NCBI GenBank assembly: GCA_963663495.1
Contig: OY760427.1
Coordinates: 806,001-870,000, forward strand
DNA from: G963663495 sp963663495
Lineage (GTDB): Bacteria; Bacteroidota; Rhodothermia; Rhodothermales; Bin80
Reading direction: 5' to 3'
Length of the DNA: 64,000 nt
Shown here in pieces: positions 34,325 through 43,284 of the stretch. The notes beneath the pieces were generated by a model. The model was given only the letters and a program-made list of their open reading frames with translations, was not told the origin of the DNA and ran no database searches. Both the position numbers and the translations under genes were made by a program. Numbering within the stretch: the first letter of the stretch is position 1; each line of letters opens with the position of its first letter.

Positions 34325-35875
34325 ATGGCCACTATAGAAGTCCGCATGCCCAAAATGGGCGAAAGTATAACGGAAGGCACTGTCATCACCTGGCATAAGC
34401 AGGTTGGGGATGCCGTTGAGCTGGATGAGACGCTGCTGGAAATAGGTACCGACAAGGTGGACACCGATGTCCCGTCTCCCGGTGCGGGAACGGTGAGCGC
34501 CATCCTGGTGCCGGAAGGCGAAACCGTCCCCGTAGGGATGGTGATAGCCCGCCTCCAAACAGAGGCAGCGGAGGTACCTGCCCCGCCTCCTGTGAGTGCA
34601 GCCCCGGCGGCACGCACTCCGCGTACCGCACAGGCTGACGCCGTTCCCATAGTTATGCCGCGCATGGGGGAGAGTATTACCGAAGGAACCGTGATCACCT
34701 GGCACAAGAAGGTTGGTGATATGGTTGAGATGGACGAAGTACTCCTGGAAATCGGTACCGACAAGGTGGACACGGATGTGCCGTCTCCGGTTACCGGCAG
34801 GGTAAAGGAGATACTGGTACTCGAAGGTGCTACCGTTGATGTAGGCACGGTCATTGCCACAGTGGGCGGGGCTGATAGCAGGCCACAAGCAGTGGATATC
34901 CAGGAGCGGCCGGCTCACGTCCCGGAGGCCATGTCAACCCCGAAGACTCGGCCTGCAGAGGATCCGGGCCGCCAACTTAAAGACGGGAGGTTTTTGTCTC
35001 CGCTCGTACGATCAATTGCCAGGAAGGAGGGGCTCTCACCAAAAGATCTTGCGCTGATCAAGGGTTCAGGACGCGAAGGGAGACCGACCAAGAAGGATGT
35101 GCTTGACTTTCTCGCGCGACCTGCACCGATGACGCAGCCTGCTCCTGCGCCGCGATCCCGTGAGCGGGTAGAGGTTGTTGAGATGGACCGCATGCGCCAG
35201 CTGATAGCTCAGCATATGCGTCAGAGCAAAGATACTGCTGCGCACGTGACATCCTTTGCCGAGGTAGACGTGACGCGCCTCGTCCGGCTGCGTGCGGCAA
35301 ATAAGGCCCGCTTTCTTGAACAGGAAGGGGTACCGCTGACGTTTACGCCTTTTCTGGTGCACGCTGCTGTGGAAGCGCTGCGCGAGCATCCCCTGCTGAA
35401 TGCCTCCGTAGACGGGGACCGCATCCTGATACATAAGGATTATCACATGGGGATCGCGGTCGCGATCGGCAAGACGGGGCTCGTGGTGCCCGTAATTCGT
35501 CATGCGGGCCGCATGAGTATCGGTGGATTGGCGCACGCCGCGAGTGATCTCGCACGGAGGGTCCGGTCACGGAAACTGCAGCCGGACGACTTGCAGGGAG
35601 GGACATTTACCGTCACCAATATCGGTTCTCTAGGCTCGCTCATGGGTACGCCCATTATTCTGCAGCCCCAAGTAGCAATATTGGCCACAGGGACGGTCAC
35701 AAAGCGTCCGGTAGTTATTGAGGACCCGGAGTTGGGAGATATCATCGCCATTCGGTCCATGATGTACCTATCGTTATCGTACGACCACCGCATTGTGGAC
35801 GGCGCGATGGGTATTTCATTCCTCAAGCACTATATTGCAGCGCTTGAGAATTACGACGAAACCGCGCTGGTGTAA
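34325..35875 (+). CDS. 2-oxoacid dehydrogenase E2 component with two lipoyl domains
   Basis: A 516-aa dihydrolipoyl acyltransferase that moves the acyl group from lipoate to CoA in a 2-oxoacid dehydrogenase complex. Two lipoyl domains are present (residues ~3-78 and ~107-180), with lipoylated Lys44 and Lys147 in GTDKVDT. An Ala/Pro linker, the peripheral-subunit-binding domain (SPLVRSIARKEGLSPKDLALIKGSGREGRPTKKDVLDFL, ~220-265) and the catalytic domain follow, ending with the active-site SYDHRIVDGAMG (~486). Subfamily (2-oxoglutarate, branched-chain or pyruvate) is uncertain; no E1 or E3 is adjacent. Confidence 0.9.
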   Translation: MATIEVRMPKMGESITEGTVITWHKQVGDAVELDETLLEIGTDKVDTDVPSPGAGTVSAILVPEGETVPVGMVIARLQTEAAEVPAPPPVSAAPAARTPRTAQADAVPIVMPRMGESITEGTVITWHKKVGDMVEMDEVLLEIGTDKVDTDVPSPVTGRVKEILVLEGATVDVGTVIATVGGADSRPQAVDIQERPAHVPEAMSTPKTRPAEDPGRQLKDGRFLSPLVRSIARKEGLSPKDLALIKGSGREGRPTKKDVLDFLARPAPMTQPAPAPRSRERVEVVEMDRMRQLIAQHMRQSKDTAAHVTSFAEVDVTRLVRLRAANKARFLEQEGVPLTFTPFLVHAAVEALREHPLLNASVDGDRILIHKDYHMGIAVAIGKTGLVVPVIRHAGRMSIGGLAHAASDLARRVRSRKLQPDDLQGGTFTVTNIGSLGSLMGTPIILQPQVAILATGTVTKRPVVIEDPELGDIIAIRSMMYLSLSYDHRIVDGAMGISFLKHYIAALENYDETALV

Positions 35876-35931
35876 TCTGGCGGCGGAAATGGGGGAGTAA
35901 CCGTCCTCACAGAAAGCTATACCGTCGTGCT

Positions 35932-36870
35932 GTGAAAGACGGACGCCCGGACCGAATCGCAGCTGAGCCCCACGGTGCAAGCCCCTTTACCGAGCGGGAG
36001 ATAGCACAGCGTGTAGAGCATTTTGCCACGGTGTTCCTGGCGGGGGAAAGTAGCGACACGGTGGGCACCTACCAGCGGTGTCTGGTCGCGTTCCTGGATT
36101 GGGTATCGTTGCAGGGTGGACACTGCAGCCTTAGCCGCGGGGATGTGGAGGCATACTGCACATTCTTGGTCCAGGAGCGCGGGATCCTTCCAGTTTCGCT
36201 TGCCACCTACATTACAGCGCTCCGGTCGTTCTGCTATTATCTGACGACTATCGGGGTATTGCGGTATAACCCGGTAGAAGGCTTTAAGGGGCCCAGCCGT
36301 CCCTCAAGCCATTCGCGCGAGGTGCTGACACACACAGAGGTAAACCACCTGATTGCCTCCATTGACGACGAAGACCGTGCCGGCAAGCGCGATCGGGCTA
36401 TGATCCATTTGATGGCTAATGCCGGCTTAAGCGGCATTGAGGTCGTGCGCGCCGAGGCGGGTGACTTGGAGCAAACGCTTTACGGTCATTTTCTTTATGT
36501 CCAGGGTAAAGGGCGATCTGAGAAGGATCAGCGCGTAACCTTGGATACCGCGGTGCTATCAGCATTGGAAAGCCACCTGAATGCTCGCAGGCCCGGCCAG
36601 GCACGCGACCCGATATTCGTGTCCCATACCGTCGGCCGCCGTAATGCACGATTAAGTACCCGAGGGTTGCGCAGTTGTCTGTACCACCGCCTGGTCGCTG
36701 CGGGATTGAAACGGGGCGGGGTTTCCGCACGCAGCTGGCCGTATGCAGCTCCCCTGATCTGGTTAAGCTAGGGGCTGGCAATGGAGGAGGTGTACCGTCG
36801 GATGCGCCACGGTACGCGCGCCACCACCCTGATCCATGCGCGCAGGCTGGGGCTGGTGCCGCCTCTATAG
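35932..36870 (+). pseudogene. Decayed XerC/XerD-like tyrosine recombinase
   Basis: The frame runs from a GTG at 35932 to a TAG near 36769-36771 (279 aa) and would continue in the same frame to the TAG at 36868-36870 (MEEVYRRMRHGTRATTLIHARRLG). The N-terminal SAM-like domain (TVGTYQRCLVAFLDWV) and the catalytic domain fold are recognisable. Every catalytic position is changed: the first Arg (usually GLRxxE) is Ser in GLSGIEVV; the HxLRH box is ARSWPYA; the nucleophile Tyr (TTxIYA) is His in TTLIHA. The gene cannot cleave DNA. It may be a true pseudogene or a retained DNA-binding remnant. porQ converges on its 3' end. Confidence 0.8.
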
Positions 36871-37917
36871 CCGGACCTGAAACGATAGTTGATGGAGTCC
36901 GGCGAAGGACCACGAGGAGTACGCGTAGTCAAGGCGAAACTTGGTGATCTGCAGGCCGAAGCCCAGCCCGGCACCGGCAAGGTCAAGTCGTCCTCCGGTG
37001 CCGAGATCCGTGTGCTGGCGGTGGTTATATCCAAATCGCATATGGACCGCGCTCGTGAACTGGAATTCGCCACCGAGAATCAAATGGCGAGGCGCTTCCT
37101 GCAACTTTTCCACGCTCTGGAGCTCGTATACTGTCAGGTGGATGAACAGCGGGAGGTGGCGGAGCCGCTTGGCGACAGCCACCTTGACATCCAACGGCGA
37201 TCGATCCTTGCCCGTCCCCAGCGAGGATAACACGACCCCGATGTGGCTGGCCGCGGCTCCGATGGTTAAGCGTTGAGCCTCGTTGTGGTATGCCACACCT
37301 GCGTCAAACAGCAGTGCGCTGGCACGATAGGAATCAACCCCGGTATGGGCATAGTGTGCGTTTACTCCGTACCGCAGTCCACTCTGTACGGCGCGGCTCG
37401 CACCGATTGTAATTGCGATGTCCGTGGCCGAAAAAGAGCCATCAGTAACACCTGCAGCATCTGCCCTGTCCATCTCGCCCCAGGTGACAACGCGCAGCGC
37501 CGCGGCCCCCACTCCGTAGCGCCCGAAATCGCGCGCATGCGCTGCAAATCCGGCATGGATATCGGCAAGATGATTCAGGTAGGATATGCCCAGTTGCTTG
37601 TTCTCCGAGGGTCCGAGCAGCGCAGGATTGTGGAGGAAGCTGCTAATGTCTCCAGCGACCGCTGTAAGGCTGCCGCCGAGCGCCGCCGCCCGAGCCGATG
37701 GCGCAATCTGCAGGAACGTGAAGTTGGAAATCTGTCCGGACGCGCCTGGGATGAGCGGCATCAGGGATGCTAGGGTCGCTGCCACGGTAATAGGAAGTCG
37801 CCTGCCAGTCTGCCACGCCGCTGCGGAACGGAAACTGTCAATTTGCGTGCAAACGGCGCTTACGCGGAGTCCCTTCTTTCTGCCCTCTCCCTGGTCCGAG
37901 CGGTACCAGGTTGCCAT
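36865..37917 (-). CDS. porQ: Type IX secretion system protein PorQ-like
   Basis: An outer-membrane beta-barrel protein of the PorQ/PorV family, linked to type IX secretion in Bacteroidota and Rhodothermota. A signal peptide is visible (RRLPITVAATLASLMPLIPGASGQ), then the family start (FTFLQIAPSARAAALGGSLTAVAGDISSFLHNPALLG) and alternating beta strands to the C-terminal LDYAYSSWSFAGLHQLSFQVRL. The start is uncertain. The ATG at 37915-37917 shares its CATG with the opposing secA start; an upstream ATG at 37950 would overlap secA more, and no good start lies between it and the signal peptide. Only the barrel part is sure. Confidence 0.8.
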   Translation of the reverse strand: MATWYRSDQGEGRKKGLRVSAVCTQIDSFRSAAAWQTGRRLPITVAATLASLMPLIPGASGQISNFTFLQIAPSARAAALGGSLTAVAGDISSFLHNPALLGPSENKQLGISYLNHLADIHAGFAAHARDFGRYGVGAAALRVVTWGEMDRADAAGVTDGSFSATDIAITIGASRAVQSGLRYGVNAHYAHTGVDSYRASALLFDAGVAYHNEAQRLTIGAAASHIGVVLSSLGTGKDRSPLDVKVAVAKRLRHLPLFIHLTVYELQSVEKLQEAPRHLILGGEFQFTSAVHMRFGYNHRQHTDLGTGGRLDLAGAGLGFGLQITKFRLDYAYSSWSFAGLHQLSFQVRL

Positions 37918-40900
37918 GTTTGATTTCATACAAAAGCTTTTCGGAGACAAGAATAAGCGCCTTCTTGAACGGCATTATCAAGGCGTTGTTGAGCAGATAC
38001 ACGCCGAGGAGCACAAGGTACGCAACCTTTCGGATGAAGGCCTGCGTGCCAGGACAGGTGCGTTTCGCGCGGTACTGCGTGAGGCGGTCAAGGAGCTAGA
38101 GGCCCGCAAGGCTGAGATTGCGGGCGAGTTGCATCGCGGGTCCCGGGATGATAAGGACCAGGAGTTGACGTTGGCAGAGCGCCGGGATCTCCTCAACGAG
38201 CTGGACGAGCTTGAAGAAGAGTGGCAGGAGATAACGGACGACACGTTGGATGCCATTCTACCTGAGGCGTTTGCGGTGATCAAGGAGGTCTGCCGACGGA
38301 TGACAAGCCACCGGCGGCTGCGTGTGGTGGCCACTGACCTGGATCGAGCATTGCACGCCAGGACCGGGTATCCCAAACTGGAAGGGAAATCCTCTATCTG
38401 GGAGAATTCCTGGACTGCCGGTGGTACGGACATCACCTGGGAAATGATACCCTACGATGTACAGCTGCTTGGCGGTATCGTATTGCATCGGGGGAACATC
38501 GCGGAAATGAAGACCGGCGAGGGCAAGACGCTGGTCGCTGTTGCTCCGGTATATCTCAATGCCCTGGTTGGTAAGGGGGTGCACCTGGTAACGGTCAACC
38601 CGTACCTCGCACAGCGCGATGCGGAGTGGATGGGGCCCATCTTCCAGTTTATGGGGCTCACCGTTGATGTGATTGATGCGCACCAGTCCCACTCACCCGG
38701 ACGACGCCGGGCGTACCACGCAGATATTGCCTACGGCACTAACAACGAATTCGGCTTTGATTATCTGCGCGACAACTCGTTCGTGGCGGAGCAGGAGCAG
38801 CTGGTACAGCGGGAGCAGTACTATGCAATTGTGGATGAAGTGGACTCCGTCCTGGTGGACGAGGCCCGCACGCCATTGATTATTTCGGGCCCGGTGCCGC
38901 AGTCAAACCAGAGCAGGTTCGCAGAGCTGAAACCTGCTGTTGAACGCTTGGTCGCTGCTCAGAAGAGGCTGGTTGCCGGCTTCGCTTCGGACGCCGCGCG
39001 GCTGCTCAAAGAGCGGGATCGTGCATTGGAGACTGAGAATGCCAAGTTGGTCAAGGAGCTGGAATCTGATGCCGGGCTGGCACTGCTGCGGGCTGCCCGC
39101 GGATTCCCTCGCAACAAACGGCTGCTAAAGCTGCTGCAAGAGCCGGGCGTGGAGCAACTGCGGCGCAAGGCCGAGTTCTTTTTCCTGCAGGACAATGCAA
39201 AGGAGATGCCCTATGTGGATGGTGCTCTCCATTATGCGCTGGATGAGAAACAGCATGCGATCGAACCTACCGAAAGAGGCAGGTCCACCATCGCCACTGC
39301 TGCCGGGACAGATGTAAGTCTTTTTGTCCTGCCGGATATCGGTGAGGAGACTGCTAGGTTCAAGACGGAGTTCGAGTCCAAACGGGATGAACTGTACGAG
39401 GAGCTGCGAGGGCGCGCGGACCTGTCGGAAGAGAAGCGGGAGAACAAGATCCAAAATGATCTTCGTGTCCTGCGCAATGCCTACGACGAGCAGATTCGGA
39501 CGCTCTATGCCACGTACTCTGAAAGGGCCGAGCGGCTGCACGCTATAGAACAGCTCCTGAAGGCGTATACGTTGTACGAGCGCGATACGGAGTACATCGT
39601 GCAGGATGGCAAGGTTCAGATTGTTGATACTCACACGGGCCGGGTGCTCCCGGGGCGGCGTTATTCTGATGGCCTGCACCAGGCCATTGAGGCAAAGGAA
39701 GGAGTTACGGTGCAGGCCGCGACCCAAACCTATGCCACGATAACACTGCAAAACTACTTCCGACGGTATTGCAAGCTTGCCGGCATGACCGGGACCGCCG
39801 AGACGGAAGCGGAAGAATTCCACAAGATCTACGGTATGGATGTTGTCGTCGTGCCGACCAATCGGCCGATAGCACGCGACGATAAGGAGGATTTGGTTTT
39901 CCGTTCGCGGCGCGACAAGTACCGGGCGGTCGTGGATACCATAGAAGCATACCACACTAAGGGGCAGCCGGTGCTGGTAGGTACCACATCGGTCGAGGTG
40001 TCTGAGACCGTCAGCCGCATGTTGCAGCGTGCACGCATTCAGCACAATGTGTTGAATGCGAAGCGGGACAGAGCTAAGCAGGAGTCATTGATCGTGGCCG
40101 AGGCAGGCAAGAAGCGTGGCGTAACGATTGCTACCAACATGGCGGGCCGTGGTACCGACATCAAGCTGGCACCGGGTGTGGTAGAGCGTGGCGGCTTGGC
40201 AATTATAGGAACGGAGCGGCACGAGAGCAGGCGCATTGATTTGCAGCTGCGCGGTCGCTCCGGACGGCAGGGGGATCCCGGTGAGAGTCAGTTCTATATC
40301 TCGCTGGAGGACGACCTGATGCGTCTTTTTGGTCCGGACCGGGTGGCACGTGTCATGGATCGGTTAAAGCTGGAAGAAGGTGCGGTGATCACGCATCCTT
40401 GGGTTACCAAGAGTATAGCGCGTGCGCAGAAGAAGGTGGAGCAGAACAACTTTGCCATCCGCAAGCGTCAGCTTGAGTACGATGATGTGCTGAATGCGCA
40501 ACGTGAGGTGATATATGATCGGCGGATGCACGCACTGAAGGGAGAGCGTTTCCATAGCGAGATTATGGACATGCTGTATGCCTTGGCGGAAGAGATCGTG
40601 GGCCGACACCATGGGCAGGGGGACGTTGACGAGATGCGCGAGGAGCTGCGGCGGGTGCTGGCATTGGATTACCCGATAGAGCGTGACCGCTTCTTTGCAC
40701 TCGGTGAAGAAGGTGTGGTGGACGATGTTTATGAGAGTGCTATTACGCAGTACCGCAACAAGCGCAACGCGATTGCACATCCGTTCTTCAATAGCATAAG
40801 CCGGCTCGTCGAAAAGCAGACTGAAGACAAGCTCGAACGCATCTTTGTAGACTTCTCGGATGGTCACCGTATGCTACGGTGCGTGCTCAAGGTTACGGAT

Positions 40901-41395
40901 GTTCTGGAGTCGGAAGGTCACGAAATCAATGATGGCCTGGAGCGCATTGCCATGCTTCGCCTGATTGACGAGCGCTGGACGGAACATCTTCGGTCTCTGG
41001 ACGAAGTGAAGGAAGGAATCGGGCTGCGTGCCTACGGGCAGCGGGACCCGCTTGTTGAATACAAGATGGAGGCGTTTCGACTGTTTAAGGAAGTGATTGA
41101 GCAGATTGGCCGCGATGTGGTGTCGTTTGTGTTGAGGGCCGGGCCTGTCGTCAAGGTGCGCACGGCAGCAGGGGCGGGAGCCAAGATGCGGGCACGACTT
41201 GATCGGCAGCGTGCACGCATGCGACACGATGCGCCGGGCCCAGCGTATGGCATATCCGGCAATGGCGCCAAATCCGGCAGCAAAGACCCTACCGCCAAGC
41301 GCCGACCGGTGACCGTCAGTAGCTCGCCTGGCCGCAATGCTCCATGCCCTTGCGGCAGCGGCCGAAAATACAAACATTGTCATGGGAGGAGCTGA
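37916..41395 (+). CDS. secA: Preprotein translocase ATPase SecA
   Basis: A 1159-aa motor that drives proteins through SecYEG. MFDFIQKLFGDKNKRLLERHYQGVV is the typical N terminus. Motifs include Walker A MKTGEGKTL (~residue 200), the DEAD-type IVDEVDSVLVDEARTPLIISG, the preprotein-crosslinking domain, NMAGRGTDIKL, GRSGRQGDPGESQFYISLEDDLMR, the scaffold WTEHLRSLDEVKEGIGLRAYGQRDPL, and a C-terminal zinc motif CPCGSGRKYKHCHG that binds SecB/lipid. It is longer than E. coli SecA (901 aa) because of an inserted helical region after DEAD (about 345-490), as in related phyla. The frame is open further upstream to 37586, but the conserved start is at 37916. Confidence 0.97.
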   Translation: MFDFIQKLFGDKNKRLLERHYQGVVEQIHAEEHKVRNLSDEGLRARTGAFRAVLREAVKELEARKAEIAGELHRGSRDDKDQELTLAERRDLLNELDELEEEWQEITDDTLDAILPEAFAVIKEVCRRMTSHRRLRVVATDLDRALHARTGYPKLEGKSSIWENSWTAGGTDITWEMIPYDVQLLGGIVLHRGNIAEMKTGEGKTLVAVAPVYLNALVGKGVHLVTVNPYLAQRDAEWMGPIFQFMGLTVDVIDAHQSHSPGRRRAYHADIAYGTNNEFGFDYLRDNSFVAEQEQLVQREQYYAIVDEVDSVLVDEARTPLIISGPVPQSNQSRFAELKPAVERLVAAQKRLVAGFASDAARLLKERDRALETENAKLVKELESDAGLALLRAARGFPRNKRLLKLLQEPGVEQLRRKAEFFFLQDNAKEMPYVDGALHYALDEKQHAIEPTERGRSTIATAAGTDVSLFVLPDIGEETARFKTEFESKRDELYEELRGRADLSEEKRENKIQNDLRVLRNAYDEQIRTLYATYSERAERLHAIEQLLKAYTLYERDTEYIVQDGKVQIVDTHTGRVLPGRRYSDGLHQAIEAKEGVTVQAATQTYATITLQNYFRRYCKLAGMTGTAETEAEEFHKIYGMDVVVVPTNRPIARDDKEDLVFRSRRDKYRAVVDTIEAYHTKGQPVLVGTTSVEVSETVSRMLQRARIQHNVLNAKRDRAKQESLIVAEAGKKRGVTIATNMAGRGTDIKLAPGVVERGGLAIIGTERHESRRIDLQLRGRSGRQGDPGESQFYISLEDDLMRLFGPDRVARVMDRLKLEEGAVITHPWVTKSIARAQKKVEQNNFAIRKRQLEYDDVLNAQREVIYDRRMHALKGERFHSEIMDMLYALAEEIVGRHHGQGDVDEMREELRRVLALDYPIERDRFFALGEEGVVDDVYESAITQYRNKRNAIAHPFFNSISRLVEKQTEDKLERIFVDFSDGHRMLRCVLKVTDVLESEGHEINDGLERIAMLRLIDERWTEHLRSLDEVKEGIGLRAYGQRDPLVEYKMEAFRLFKEVIEQIGRDVVSFVLRAGPVVKVRTAAGAGAKMRARLDRQRARMRHDAPGPAYGISGNGAKSGSKDPTAKRRPVTVSSSPGRNAPCPCGSGRKYKHCHGRS

Positions 41396-41429
41396 GAGAG
41401 AACTCATTGGCACGCGCTGCCGATAGCTT

Positions 41430-43154
41430 GTGCTGGCAACCCTTTCCATCCGCAATTATGCCCTTATTGAGGAGCTGGAGGTAGAGTTCGGCCGCGGATT
41501 GAACATCCTGACTGGCGAGACGGGGGCGGGTAAGTCCATCATCATTGGCGCTCTGAAGATGGTGCTTGGCGACCGTGCTTCGACTGCCGCCATTCGATCC
41601 GGGGCACCGAAGGCTTGGATAGAGGCGGAATTCGAGGGGATGAACAGTGCAGTTGTTGACGACATCCTGACGGGAGCGCAGATTGATGTGTTGCCCCGAT
41701 TGATCCTGCGTCGCGAGATCGGTCCGACGCACAGCCGTGCCTTTATCAACGACTCGCCGGCAACGTTGGCACTTCTGCGCACGGTAGCCGCGCATCTTCT
41801 GGACCTGCATGGGCAGCACGAGCACCAGTCGTTGCTAAAGACGAAAAAACATGTAGAGGTGTTGGACAGCTTCGGGCGCTTAGGCGGTTTGCGATCCACC
41901 TATCAGTTATACCTTGAGGAGGTGGAGGCCTTGCACAGTCACCTTGCCACAGCGACAGCGGATAAGGAAGCCCTTGAAGCGCAGCGCGAAGGGTTGGCGT
42001 TTGAGATTCGGGAGATTGACGACATTGGGCCGGAGCCGGACGAGGAGAGCCGACTCGCGGCCGAACATCTACGGCTGGAACATGCGGAGCGCTTGTTCAG
42101 CCTGACGGCATCATTGTACGAGTTGCTGTATGCGCGGGATGCATCAACAAGTGATCAATTGGTGATCGCGCGCAATGAGTTGGAGGATGCTGCCCACCTG
42201 GACCATGCTTTTGAAGAGATCGTGGAGGAGATCACCGGTGCGCAAGTGGTGGTACAGGAAGCAGCGTCGTTTCTGCAGGAATACAATGCATCCATTGAGT
42301 TTAGCCCCACAAGACTGGATGCCATCAGGGAGCGTCTCGGAGAGCTGGACCGCCTCAAGCGAAAGTATGGCGGAACTCTGGAGGCCGTGATGCTCCACCG
42401 CGAGGACATCGGAGCGCGTCACGCGCTGGCCGAGAACTTCGACGCAGCGATTCGGGAGCTCAAGAACCAGATTGCCATCGCTAGGGGGGAGCTGTCCATG
42501 GCTGCCCTGCGGTTGTCAGAGAAACGGCACGAGGTGGCCGAGCGGATTGAGGCGGCCATAACGTCCGAACTGGAAGGGCTTGGCATCAGCGGCGCCCGGT
42601 TTGAAGTACGCTTCAAGCGTGTACCGAGTCCTGAAGGGTGGATTGAGATCGGGGTTCCTGGCAGGCCGGGCACGAGATTTGAGGCGATGGCCAGCGGCAT
42701 GGATAAGGTATCGTTCTATATTTCCACCAATGTTGGGGAAGCACCAAAGCCCTTGGCGAAGGTGGTGTCCGGGGGTGAGATCAGCCGCATCATGCTTTCC
42801 TTGAAGCGTATCCTGGCACGCAACGAACGGCTGCCTGCCCTAGTGTTCGACGAGATAGATAGCGGCGTTTCCGGGACCGTGGCTGCGAAGGTGGCGAAGA
42901 GCCTTCGCAGCCTGGCGCGGTACCATCAGGTGATCGCCATCACGCACCTTCCGCAGATCGCCGCAATGGCAGACCGCCATTTTGTAGTAGAAAAACGGGT
43001 GGAGGGATCTCGCACGCTCAGCACCATACGCACTTTAGCTCACGAAGAGCGGGCACAGCATGTTGCTGAACTATTTGCCGGGACTGCTGTCACCGGCGTC
43101 GCGTTGGAGAGTGCTCGCGCGCTGATGGAACATGCACGGGATCAAGGGCGGTGA
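41430..43154 (+). CDS. recN: DNA repair protein RecN
   Basis: A 574-aa SMC-like ATPase for double-strand break repair. The GTG start gives LATLSIRNYALIEELEVEF. Walker A is GETGAGKS (residues 29-36), a central coiled coil covers ~150-380, the ABC signature is VVSGGEISRIMLSLKRI, and Walker B is ALVFDEIDSGVSG, followed by the D-loop and the QVIAITHLPQIAAMADRHFVV segment. It follows secA by 34 bp. Confidence 0.95.
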   Translation: MLATLSIRNYALIEELEVEFGRGLNILTGETGAGKSIIIGALKMVLGDRASTAAIRSGAPKAWIEAEFEGMNSAVVDDILTGAQIDVLPRLILRREIGPTHSRAFINDSPATLALLRTVAAHLLDLHGQHEHQSLLKTKKHVEVLDSFGRLGGLRSTYQLYLEEVEALHSHLATATADKEALEAQREGLAFEIREIDDIGPEPDEESRLAAEHLRLEHAERLFSLTASLYELLYARDASTSDQLVIARNELEDAAHLDHAFEEIVEEITGAQVVVQEAASFLQEYNASIEFSPTRLDAIRERLGELDRLKRKYGGTLEAVMLHREDIGARHALAENFDAAIRELKNQIAIARGELSMAALRLSEKRHEVAERIEAAITSELEGLGISGARFEVRFKRVPSPEGWIEIGVPGRPGTRFEAMASGMDKVSFYISTNVGEAPKPLAKVVSGGEISRIMLSLKRILARNERLPALVFDEIDSGVSGTVAAKVAKSLRSLARYHQVIAITHLPQIAAMADRHFVVEKRVEGSRTLSTIRTLAHEERAQHVAELFAGTAVTGVALESARALMEHARDQGR

Positions 43155-43253
43155 TTGCACAAGCATCAGACTGGGAGTCTGCGTGCACATCATCGGGAAA
43201 CCTGCTCTACAGGGCGTTGTAGGTAGCGCACCTCGCTGATCGGCGCACGCTGA

Positions 43254-43283
43254 CCAATCATTAGGATCGCCAATCATTAGGAT
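43254..43283 (+). repeat. Tandem 14-bp direct repeat before pgm
   Basis: CCAATCATTAGGAT occurs at 43254-43267 and 43270-43283, a 16-bp period, ending one base before the pgm start codon. Each copy carries an AGGA; neither is at ideal spacing. It may be a recent small duplication of the ribosome-binding region. Confidence 0.7.
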
Positions 43284-43284
43284 A

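Noticed and set aside
37586..37915. N-terminal extension of SecA by 110 residues
   Set aside because: The extension overlaps the porQ coding strand, has no SecA similarity, and the family start MFDFIQKLFG is at 37916.
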